This document shows, one piece after another, positions 1-4,625 of a DNA stretch of 5,641 bases (the stretch's first letter is position 1; each line of letters opens with the position of its first letter). This stretch comes from Solirubrobacterales bacterium (GTDB lineage Bacteria > Actinomycetota > Thermoleophilia > Solirubrobacterales > Solirubrobacteraceae): contig JAOPZO010000495.1 in assembly GCA_025964065.1 (NCBI GenBank), positions 1 through 5,641 on the forward strand. The letters are read 5' to 3'. The notes beneath the pieces were generated by a model, which worked only from the letters and a program-made list of their open reading frames with translations, searched no databases and was not told the DNA's origin. Made by a program: the position numbers and the translations under genes.

Positions 1-54
1 ACGGGCTTCGCGCTGCCCGTGGCGCCCCGCGCCGAGGCCGGAGCGGCCGCGTGA
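1..54 (+). CDS. 3' end of an unidentified upstream gene (partial)
   Basis: Frame 1 is open from the window edge to a TGA at 52-54 and would encode the C-terminal tail TGFALPVAPRAEAGAAA. The stop overlaps the GTG start of the tetR gene by four bases (GTGA), the usual arrangement of translationally coupled genes, so this is probably the distal end of a gene in the same operon as the regulator. The tail is Ala/Pro-rich and carries no recognisable motif, so no function can be given. A frame this short is often open by chance in DNA this GC-rich; the overlap is the only real support. Confidence 0.45.
   Translation, partial: TGFALPVAPRAEAGAAA
40..43 (+). promoter_or_regulatory. Ribosome binding site of the tetR gene
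   Basis: GGAG lies seven bases before the GTG at 51. This favours GTG 51 over the in-frame GTG at 72, whose nearest purine-rich stretch (GAGG, 56-59) is twelve bases away. Confidence 0.45.
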
Positions 55-698
55 GCGAGGTGGCGGCGCCCGTGGGCAAGCGCGAGCGCACGAAGGCCGC
101 CAACCGCGCGGCGATCCTGCGCGCGGGCACCGAGGTGTTCGCCGAGCTGGGCTACGGCGCCGCGAGCGTCCGCGACATCGTCCGCCGCACCGACCTCGCC
201 GCGGGGACGTTCTACAACTACTTCCCGGACAAGGAGTCCGTCCTCCGGGAGATCATGGACGACGTCGCGGAGCAGATCCGCAGCCGCGCCCGGGCCGCCC
301 GCCTGCACTCCACGACGCTCGAGGGCTTCATCGCCGACGGCTTCCGCGCGTACTACGAGCTGCTCGCCGCGGATCGCCACCTCTTCGAGCTCCTGCGCCG
401 CAACCACGGCACGATCCGCGCGATGTTCGACGAGCCCGCGATCTTCGCGGGCTACGAGGAGCTCCAGGAGGACCTCCTGGCCGCCGTGGCCTCCGGCGCC
501 CTGCCCGCGGTCGACGTCGACTACATGGCCGGCGCGATGGTCGGCGCGGGCTTCGAGATCGCCGTCCTCATGCTCGAGCGCGACCCGCCGGACGTCGAGG
601 GGGCCGTCCACTTCGTGACATCGCTGTTCATCGGCGGCCTCGAGCGCCTCCGGGAGGTCCCCGTTCGAACGGGGACCTCCGACGCCCCGGGCCTCTAA
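51..698 (+). CDS. TetR/AcrR-family transcriptional regulator
   Basis: This is a 215-aa protein of normal length for the family. The N-terminal DNA-binding domain is clear: a basic lead-in (KRERTKAANRAAIL, residues 10-23), a first helix ending in AGTEVFAELGYGAASV (25-40), and the helix-turn-helix RDIVRRTDLAAGTFYNYFPDKESVL (41-65), with the typical GTFYNYFPDKE signature of the recognition helix and the start of helix 4. Residues 70-200 form the helical ligand-binding and dimerisation domain, which is variable and does not reveal the inducer. Such proteins are usually dimeric repressors released by a small molecule. GTG at 51 is the chosen start because it has an SD and overlaps the preceding stop, so the regulator is probably co-transcribed with the gene upstream and may control it. 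The last 15 codons contain a perfect 28-bp palindrome that uses GTT and CGA, codons rare in this window. Confidence 0.93.
   Translation: MSEVAAPVGKRERTKAANRAAILRAGTEVFAELGYGAASVRDIVRRTDLAAGTFYNYFPDKESVLREIMDDVAEQIRSRARAARLHSTTLEGFIADGFRAYYELLAADRHLFELLRRNHGTIRAMFDEPAIFAGYEELQEDLLAAVASGALPAVDVDYMAGAMVGAGFEIAVLMLERDPPDVEGAVHFVTSLFIGGLERLREVPVRTGTSDAPGL
653..680. repeat. Perfect 28-bp palindrome in the 3' end of tetR
   Basis: The 14-base arm GGAGGTCCCCGTTC (653-666) is followed without spacer by its exact reverse complement (667-680), centred on TTCGAA; all 14 pairs match. It covers tetR codons 201-210 and ends 29 bases before the ATG of the next gene. It could be an operator for the TetR dimer at the promoter of the next gene. 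It could also be a terminator hairpin (12-bp stem with a UCGA loop), though no T-run follows. The sequence does not decide between these. Confidence 0.85.
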
Positions 699-701
699 CC
701 T
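696..701 (+). promoter_or_regulatory. Possible -10 box for a leaderless message of the GH-like gene
   Basis: TAACCT fits the actinobacterial -10 pattern TANNNT and ends eight bases before the ATG at 710, so transcription could begin at or next to the start codon. The ATG has no SD; the strand reads CCTCCGGCGCC there. The box overlaps the tetR stop codon TAA, so the match may be accidental. No clear -35 is seen, but that region would fall inside or beside the 653-680 palindrome. Confidence 0.35.
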
Positions 702-709
702 CCGGCGCC

Positions 710-1651
710 ATGCGCCGCTTCACGATCTGCCTCCTGATCCTCGCCGGCTTCGCGGTCGCCGCGCCCTCGGGCGCGGGCGCCGCGAGCTTCGGGATCTCCG
801 ACCAGCAGGCCTCGACCTTCTACAACCCGCTCTACGCCCCGCTGAAGCTGAAGCTCGCGCGGTACGTCGCGCCCTACGACGTCGTCAGCGACCCGAACCA
901 GCTTCAGCGCCTCCAGGCCTGGTACACCGGCGCGATCGTCGCCAAGCAGCGGATGCTCGTCTCCTTCGAGCACTCCCGCACGGCCGGCAAGGAGCAGACG
1001 CTTCCGACCAAGGGCCAGTTCACCACCGCCATGAAGGCCTTCAAGAGGGCGTTCCCGCGGGTGAAGGAGATCAACACCTGGAACGAGGTCAACCGCTGCC
1101 AGGTCGGCAAGCGCACCGAGGGCCAGCCCAAGGGCATCTGCAAGGGCGCCAAGGGCGCGAAGCTCCTCAACACGTACTACGGCGTGACTCGTTCCGTGTT
1201 CAAGGGCTCGAAGATCATCCCGCTCAACGTGCTCGACGAGAACAACCCGGGCCCGGCGCTCGCGTACGTCAAGGCGTTCAAGCGGGTCGCGAAGCCCGCC
1301 CCGAGGATCTGGGGCATCCACAACTACTCGGACACGAACCGCTTCTCGAAGACCCGCACGAACAGGATCATCAAGGCCATCGGCGGCAAGCCCGAGATCT
1401 GGCTCCTGGAGACGGGCGGCCAGGTGAAGCTCGGCGCGAAGGTCTTCGGCGAGGCCGTCGCGGCCAAGGCGCTGAAGTGCATGTTCAAGATCGCGAAGAA
1501 CCCGCGGGTCAAGCGCGCGTACATCTACCAGTTCAACGGCGACAAGCCCGACGCGTCCTTCGACGCGGGCCTGATCGGCTTCGACGGCGTCACGAAGCGC
1601 CTGGGCTACGACGTCGTGCACAAGCGCACGGCCGCCGGGGCCAAGTGCTGA
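710..1651 (+). CDS. Secreted clan GH-A glycoside hydrolase-like protein
   Basis: This 313-aa protein has a Sec signal peptide: Arg-Arg at 2-3, a hydrophobic core at about 4-18 and an Ala-rich cleavage region near residues 22-25. The mature part looks like a (beta/alpha)8 barrel of clan GH-A. TWNEVN (123-128) gives E126, which fits the acid/base Glu after strand 4. WGIHNYSDTNR (201-211) matches a strand-6 segment. WLLETGG (231-237) gives E234, which fits the nucleophile Glu after strand 7. YIYQFNG (271-277) fits strand 8. Both catalytic glutamates are present, so it may be active on an extracellular or cell-wall polysaccharide; the substrate cannot be told. Cys130 and Cys144 could form a disulfide. 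I recall many paralogues of this type in Thermoleophilia. The mature protein is strikingly basic, with 32 Lys and 20 Arg against 19 Asp/Glu over the whole chain. It is flanked by the 653-680 palindrome and the 1670-1698 hairpin, so it is probably transcribed alone. Confidence 0.8.
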   Translation: MRRFTICLLILAGFAVAAPSGAGAASFGISDQQASTFYNPLYAPLKLKLARYVAPYDVVSDPNQLQRLQAWYTGAIVAKQRMLVSFEHSRTAGKEQTLPTKGQFTTAMKAFKRAFPRVKEINTWNEVNRCQVGKRTEGQPKGICKGAKGAKLLNTYYGVTRSVFKGSKIIPLNVLDENNPGPALAYVKAFKRVAKPAPRIWGIHNYSDTNRFSKTRTNRIIKAIGGKPEIWLLETGGQVKLGAKVFGEAVAAKALKCMFKIAKNPRVKRAYIYQFNGDKPDASFDAGLIGFDGVTKRLGYDVVHKRTAAGAKC

Positions 1652-1669
1652 GCCGGCACCGCGCAGGAC

Positions 1670-1698
1670 CTCCTCCCGGCGCCCGTCGCCGGGAGGAG
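1670..1698 (+). terminator. Hairpin terminator after the GH-like gene
   Basis: CTCCTCCCGGCG (1670-1681) pairs perfectly over 12 bp with CGCCGGGAGGAG (1687-1698) around the loop CCCGT. It begins 18 bases after the stop codon. No T-run follows, as is common for terminators in high-GC actinobacteria. It lies just upstream of the next gene's -10 box and separates the two transcription units. Confidence 0.7.
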
Positions 1699-1722
1699 CG
1701 CACGGCGCCGGTGGCGCGGCCG

Positions 1723-1728
1723 TAGACT
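1723..1728 (+). promoter_or_regulatory. -10 box for a leaderless message
   Basis: TAGACT is a good TANNNT -10 box and ends six bases before the GTG at 1735, so the G of the start codon would be about +1. No SD precedes this GTG, which supports leaderless translation. I see no convincing -35 about 17 bases upstream; that stretch is just downstream of the hairpin at 1670-1698. Confidence 0.6.
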
Positions 1729-1734
1729 CGTCGC

Positions 1735-2763
1735 GTGCCGCCCACCTTCTGCCGCCACAACCGGTTCGTCGAGAACTGCCCGATCTGCTCGAAGAAGGAG
1801 AAGGCGAAGCCCGGCACCGTCAGCGGCGCCGCCTCCTCCGGCTCCGTCGGGGCGCGCCGGACCTCCGCCGCCGAGGCCCGCTCCAGCGCCTCGGGCGCCG
1901 TGAAGCGCCGCACGCCCCGCCCCTCGAGCCAGCTCGTCGTCCGCCACGTGACGCGCGCCGCCGACGACGGCTACGAGAACGACCTGGTCCCCGGCCTGCG
2001 CTCCTCCGCCGACGCCGCCCGTCTCGCGGACGAGCTCGCCTTCGCCATCGCCCGCCTCGAGGAGCTGCGCACGGCGCCCCCCGGCCTGTACGCGGAGGTC
2101 GCCGCCCTGGCGGCCGCGGGGGAGACGGAGGAGGGCCTGTGGCTCGCCTTCCTCATCGCCTGCATCTCGCCGCTGGAGGGCACGGACGACCCGTTCCGCA
2201 GCATCGCCGCGGCACGCACGACCTGGGCGTCCGGCGAGCTCCCGGCCCTCGAGGCTGTCACGTCCGGGCCGCGTCCGGCGTGGACGGATCCCGCCGCGGG
2301 GGAGCGCATGCTCGCCGCGCACCGCGCGTGGGCCGCGAAGGGCGGCTCGCAGCACGCCATCCTCACCGGCGAGGCCTCCTGGGATGCCTCGCGCCGCTTC
2401 GACCGCGCCTACGAGCGCCTCGCGCTCCCGGGCTTCGGCCGGGTCCCGCGCTACGAGTTCGTGACGCTCGCGGGCGCCCTCGGGCTCGTCGAGGCGCAGC
2501 CGCAGTCGCTGCTGCTCGCCGACGCGACCGCGACCCCGACGATGTCCGCCAAGCGCATCTTCGGCATCGGCGACCCGCTGCTCATCGGTCGCCGTGCGGG
2601 CGAGCTCGCCGCGGAGGCCGGCATCGGCCTCGCGGCCTTCGACCTCGCGCTGCAGAACTGGGGCACCCCGGCGGGGCAGCGCGTCACGGCGGGCTCGGCC
2701 CTGCCCGCCGAGCCGGACCCCGAGGTCCGGGCGCCGATCGCCGCGGCGCTGCGCGTCGCCTAG
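1735..2763 (+). CDS. Zinc-finger protein with a DNA-glycosylase-like (HhH) C-terminal domain
   Basis: This 342-aa protein has three parts. Residues 4-20 (TFCRHNRFVENCPICSK) carry C6, H8, C15 and C18, a likely zinc-binding knuckle. Residues 21-65 are a Ser/Ala/Arg-rich, probably disordered basic linker. Residues 66-342 are mostly helical. There, LWLAFLIACISPLEG (135-149) resembles the helix that opens HhH-GPD glycosylases, LPGFGR (231-236) fits a helix-hairpin-helix turn, and AFDLALQNWG (301-310) resembles the late helix of that fold. The order and character of these parts recall the alpha-glutamyl/putrescinyl-thymine pyrophosphorylase-related proteins (clade 3), which are members of the DNA-glycosylase superfamily linked to modified thymines. 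I make this link from memory; the reaction here is unknown, and no base-modification genes are visible nearby. GTG 1735 is chosen because the zinc motif begins at once and a -10 box lies directly in front. Confidence 0.6.
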   Translation: MPPTFCRHNRFVENCPICSKKEKAKPGTVSGAASSGSVGARRTSAAEARSSASGAVKRRTPRPSSQLVVRHVTRAADDGYENDLVPGLRSSADAARLADELAFAIARLEELRTAPPGLYAEVAALAAAGETEEGLWLAFLIACISPLEGTDDPFRSIAAARTTWASGELPALEAVTSGPRPAWTDPAAGERMLAAHRAWAAKGGSQHAILTGEASWDASRRFDRAYERLALPGFGRVPRYEFVTLAGALGLVEAQPQSLLLADATATPTMSAKRIFGIGDPLLIGRRAGELAAEAGIGLAAFDLALQNWGTPAGQRVTAGSALPAEPDPEVRAPIAAALRVA

Positions 2764-2781
2764 CCCGGGTTCCGTCCGGGC
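2763..2781 (+). terminator. Possible terminator hairpin at the end of the zinc-finger gene
   Basis: GCCCGG (2763-2768) pairs with CCGGGC (2776-2781) around a 7-base loop, starting on the last base of the TAG stop. The 6-bp GC stem has no T-run, so termination is uncertain. It sits 24 bases before the next start codon. Confidence 0.35.
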
Positions 2782-2804
2782 GCCCTGTCAGGTTCCACTG
2801 CCCC

Positions 2805-3050
2805 GTGCAAGGCGACGGCATCGCACCCGGTGACATGGTCCGGGTCTCCTCGGGAGGCAGGCTCTTCCACGCCGTCGTGAAGGGCACCGTCCTCGGGGGA
2901 CTCGAGGTCGAGCCCGTCGAGAAGGGCATCCGCCCGCGGCGCGTCAAGGCGCGCGAGGTCGTCGAGCACTGGGCCCGCACGGGCCGGCCGCGATCCGGCG
3001 GTGGCCCGGACCGCGAGCAGCGCTCGTTCGACGACCTGCTGGATCGCTAG
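2805..3050 (+). CDS. Small SH3-like protein of unknown function
   Basis: This predicted 81-aa protein starts at GTG 2805. The same frame stays open far upstream, but there it only shadows the preceding gene; coding character in this frame begins after that gene's stop. Residues 7-45 (IAPGDMVRVSSGG, then FHAVVKGTVLGGLEVEPV) look like a short beta-barrel of the SH3/KOW type, with a GDxVRV opening common in such folds. Next come a basic stretch (KGIRPRRVKAREVVEHW) and a polar tail ending SFDDLLDR. It may bind nucleic acid or protein, but I do not recognise the family. The in-frame ATG at 2835 is an alternative start but would cut off the first conserved-looking strand. Neither start has a good SD. 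It is flanked by possible terminator hairpins on both sides and may be its own unit. Confidence 0.6.
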   Translation: MQGDGIAPGDMVRVSSGGRLFHAVVKGTVLGGLEVEPVEKGIRPRRVKAREVVEHWARTGRPRSGGGPDREQRSFDDLLDR

Positions 3051-3054
3051 GGGC

Positions 3055-3073
3055 GTCCGGGGCCGGCCCGGGC
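3055..3073 (+). terminator. Possible terminator hairpin after the SH3-like gene
   Basis: GTCCGGG (3055-3061) pairs with CCCGGGC (3067-3073), with one G-T wobble, around the loop GCCGG, four bases after the stop. A second small hairpin (CCCCT/AGGGG, 3085-3098) follows. There is only a short T/C stretch after the first stem. Confidence 0.4.
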
Positions 3074-3123
3074 TCTGGAAAGGTCCCCTCAGCAGGGGGG
3101 ACGATGCCGTCCGGGGCCCTCCC

Positions 3124-3129
3124 TACGGT
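3124..3129 (+). promoter_or_regulatory. Possible -10 box of the 151-aa gene
   Basis: TACGGT matches TANNNT and would place the transcript start near 3136, giving a leader of about 28 bases before ATG 3164. No clear -35 is seen at the expected distance. Confidence 0.35.
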
Positions 3130-3153
3130 TCCAATCGTCCCTGCCCCTCCTCC

Positions 3154-3158
3154 GGGAG
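3154..3158 (+). promoter_or_regulatory. Ribosome binding site that decides the start of the 151-aa gene
   Basis: GGGAG lies five bases before ATG 3164 and is one of the few good SDs in the window. It favours this start over the in-frame ATG at 3104, which would add a Pro-rich 20-residue extension that looks non-coding. Confidence 0.6.
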
Positions 3159-3163
3159 ATGCG

Positions 3164-3619
3164 ATGCCTCTCTGCTTCATCGAACCCCAAGACGCAATCC
3201 GAGTCATCGCCGAGTCCGTGGGCCGCGAGGCACGCCGACAGCTCGTCGGCGAGCTCGTGCGCGCATGGGTCGACGAGATCCCGGAGCACGAGCTCCCGAC
3301 CCACTACGCCAAGGCGATCGCGGACCTCGACGAGCACGACCTGTCGATGCTCGCCGCCTGGCACGCCTCGCTCGAGGTGGGCCAGCCCATCGCGAACCGC
3401 GACTTCCTCGTGAACGTCTTCGCGACGCTCGGGGAGAACAAGCGCGAGGCGCTGAAGATCGCCGCGGGGTTCCGGGGCGAGGAGGCCTTCGACGCCGGCG
3501 TCGCCGAGGAGCAGGCGCTCGAGACCGTGCTGCCGCGGCTCTCGCGCGAGCGCTCCCGCGAGCTCGCGCAGGAGTGCCTCGAGCTCTACCTGTGGGATCG
3601 GCTCGGCTGCGACAACTGA
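3164..3619 (+). CDS. Conserved-looking helical protein of unknown function
   Basis: This is a 151-aa, acidic, almost wholly helical protein without signal peptide or membrane segment, so probably cytosolic. Visible helices include DAIRVIAESVGREARRQLVGELVRAWVDEI (10-39), ELPTHYAKAIADLDEHDLSML (43-63), FLVNVFATLGENKREALKIAAGF (81-103) and RSRELAQECLELYLWDRLG (130-148). Cysteines at 4, 138 and 149 are scattered and form no metal motif. I do not recognise the family, and the neighbours give no function. ATG 3164 is chosen for its SD. The opening codons, including CCAAGACGCAATCC, are less GC-rich than the rest of the gene. It ends tail-to-tail with the membrane-protein gene on the other strand. 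Confidence 0.75.
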   Translation: MPLCFIEPQDAIRVIAESVGREARRQLVGELVRAWVDEIPEHELPTHYAKAIADLDEHDLSMLAAWHASLEVGQPIANRDFLVNVFATLGENKREALKIAAGFRGEEAFDAGVAEEQALETVLPRLSRERSRELAQECLELYLWDRLGCDN

Positions 3620-3620
3620 C

Positions 3621-3643
3621 CGCCCCGCGGCCGGGCGCGGGCG
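3621..3643. terminator. Hairpin in the convergent junction, possibly a bidirectional terminator
   Basis: The 25-base gap between the two convergent stops is all G and C and folds into an 8-bp stem: 3621-3629, with one bulged C, against 3636-3643. The loop is GCCGGG. A GC-only hairpin between converging genes would suit termination from both sides, but in sequence this GC-rich some pairing is expected by chance. Confidence 0.4.
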
Positions 3644-3644
3644 C

Positions 3645-3935
3645 CTAGCGGCGGACGGCGTGCCGCCCGGACAGGCCCGGGTCGCTGAGCGAGCCGCCAC
3701 GGCGGCGGCGCACGAGGTACACGAGGCCGGTGGTCACGGCGACGGAGAGCACGAAGCCCGCGGAGCTCCGGCCGCCGGTGATCGCGTAGACGACGAGCCC
3801 GGCGAGCAGGCTCCCGGCGATCCCGAGCAGCATGGTCTGCGGGATCGACATCGGGTCCTTCCCCGGAAGGGCGAGCCGCGCGAGCGCGCCCGTCACGAGG
3901 CCGGTCAGCGCGATGAGGATGAGGTAGGTCAGCAC
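3645..3935 (-). CDS. GlsB/YeaQ/YmgE-family (transglycosylase-associated) small membrane protein
   Basis: This 96-aa protein has three predicted membrane helices at about 2-22, 34-53 and 59-75. The family signature is clear: GLVTGALARLALPGKDP (12-28), the glycine-rich first helix followed by a PGxDP turn, then TMLLGIAGSLLAG (34-46). Family members are small inner-membrane proteins induced by stress in several bacteria; their molecular role is not established, and the transglycosylase name is historical. The basic tail RRRRGG (76-81) should lie in the cytoplasm, followed by a polar end. The normal family length is about 80-90 aa, so the tail is slightly long. The GTG start at 3935 lies nine bases after the HAD gene's stop codon and lacks an SD. 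It could be the last gene of that operon or be read from its own -10 box at 3942-3947. Confidence 0.85.
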   Translation of the reverse strand: MLTYLILIALTGLVTGALARLALPGKDPMSIPQTMLLGIAGSLLAGLVVYAITGGRSSAGFVLSVAVTTGLVYLVRRRRGGSLSDPGLSGRHAVRR

Positions 3936-3941
3936 GCCGGA

Positions 3942-3947
3942 GGCCTA
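3942..3947 (-). promoter_or_regulatory. Possible -10 box for the small membrane protein gene
   Basis: On the minus strand TAGGCC ends six bases before the GTG at 3935, the same spacing as TAGACT before the GTG at 1735. The last base of the TANNNT pattern is C instead of T, and the TAG is also the HAD stop codon, so this may be a coincidence. Confidence 0.22.
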
Positions 3948-4625
3948 CCCGGTCGACGGGGCGCCGACGCCCGGGGGCGCCCCGCGGTGCGCCAGCACGG
4001 CGTCGAGCTCGGCGATCGTCTGCGCGGTGTCCTCGAAGCGCACGGCGGTCCAGCCCGCCGCCCGGGCGGCGTCGCAGTTGGAGACGAAGTCGTCCAGGAA
4101 CACGATCTCGCTGCCCGGCACCCCGAGCCGCTCGGCCGTGAGGGCGTAGATCGCCGGGTCGGGCTTGCGCAGCCCGACGACGGCCGAGTCGACGACGTCG
4201 TCGAAGAGCTCCTCCATCGGCAGCATCGCGCGCCACCGCGGCTCCCACTCGCGCACGTTGTTCGTGAGCAGGCCCATGCGGTAGCCCTGGCGGCGCACGC
4301 CCCGCAGGTGCTCGATCAGCTCGTCGTTGCGGCCGAGGGCCGCCCAGTAGCGCTCGGAGAAGTCGTGCATGGCGACCTCGCGACCCAGCGCCTCGGCGAG
4401 GCGGACGGCCAGCAGGTCGTAGAAGTCCGGCTCGCTCAGCCCGCCCGTCTCGAGCTCGTGGAGCGGGTGGACGCCGCGCGCGGCCTCGACCGCGGCCATG
4501 GCCTCGCCGAGCGCCGCGGGCGGCAGGTCGAGGTGCTCGTGGACGACCTCGAAGGCGGGGGCGAGCGGCGTGGACAGGACGCCGCCGAAGTCCGCGACGA
4601 CCGTCGTGATGGGGGCGGCGCTCAC
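3945..4625 (-). CDS. HAD-superfamily hydrolase (FDxGGVL type)
   Basis: This 226-aa protein holds the four HAD motifs in order. Motif I is VVADFGGVLS (9-18) with nucleophile D12; motif II is LLTNN (119-123) with T121; motif III is the Lys in RKPDPAIY (K154); motif IV is VFLDD (175-179) with D178 and D179. The helical segment between motifs I and II (about 20-100) fits a C1 cap of subfamily I. The usual second Asp of motif I, two residues after the nucleophile, is Gly14, as in the FDxGGVL-type relatives such as the HAD part of ACAD10 and epoxide-hydrolase-like proteins. Activity as a phosphatase or dehalogenase therefore cannot be assumed. The open frame extends much further upstream, but GTG 4625 is chosen because it overlaps the stop of the preceding gene as GTGA and places motif I near the N-terminus. 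Translation is probably coupled. Confidence 0.88.
   Translation of the reverse strand: MSAAPITTVVADFGGVLSTPLAPAFEVVHEHLDLPPAALGEAMAAVEAARGVHPLHELETGGLSEPDFYDLLAVRLAEALGREVAMHDFSERYWAALGRNDELIEHLRGVRRQGYRMGLLTNNVREWEPRWRAMLPMEELFDDVVDSAVVGLRKPDPAIYALTAERLGVPGSEIVFLDDFVSNCDAARAAGWTAVRFEDTAQTIAELDAVLAHRGAPPGVGAPSTG

Noticed and set aside
695..1621. Long open frame (308 codons) on the minus strand opposite the GH-like gene
   Set aside because: It is antisense to a gene with a signal peptide and catalytic motifs. Its translation is Arg/Leu/Val/Asp-rich without motifs, the usual mirror of GC-rich codon bias.
1606..2355. Open frame on the minus strand opposite the zinc-finger gene
   Set aside because: It has low-complexity Gly/Ala/Arg composition, spans the hairpin terminator and the -10 box, and is contradicted by the clear zinc motif in the + strand frame.
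2139..2804. 5' part of the open frame that contains the SH3-like gene
   Set aside because: It overlaps the zinc-finger gene in another frame and is Arg/Ala-rich without motifs; only the part after 2805 looks coding.
3104..3163. Longer start for the 151-aa protein at ATG 3104
   Set aside because: The extension is Pro-rich, would contain the probable -10 box, and has a poorly spaced purine run, whereas ATG 3164 has a good SD.
3857..3870. Short inverted repeat CCTTCC-CC-GGAAGG
   Set aside because: It lies inside the conserved PGKD coding motif of the membrane protein, and its 2-base loop is too tight for a useful hairpin.
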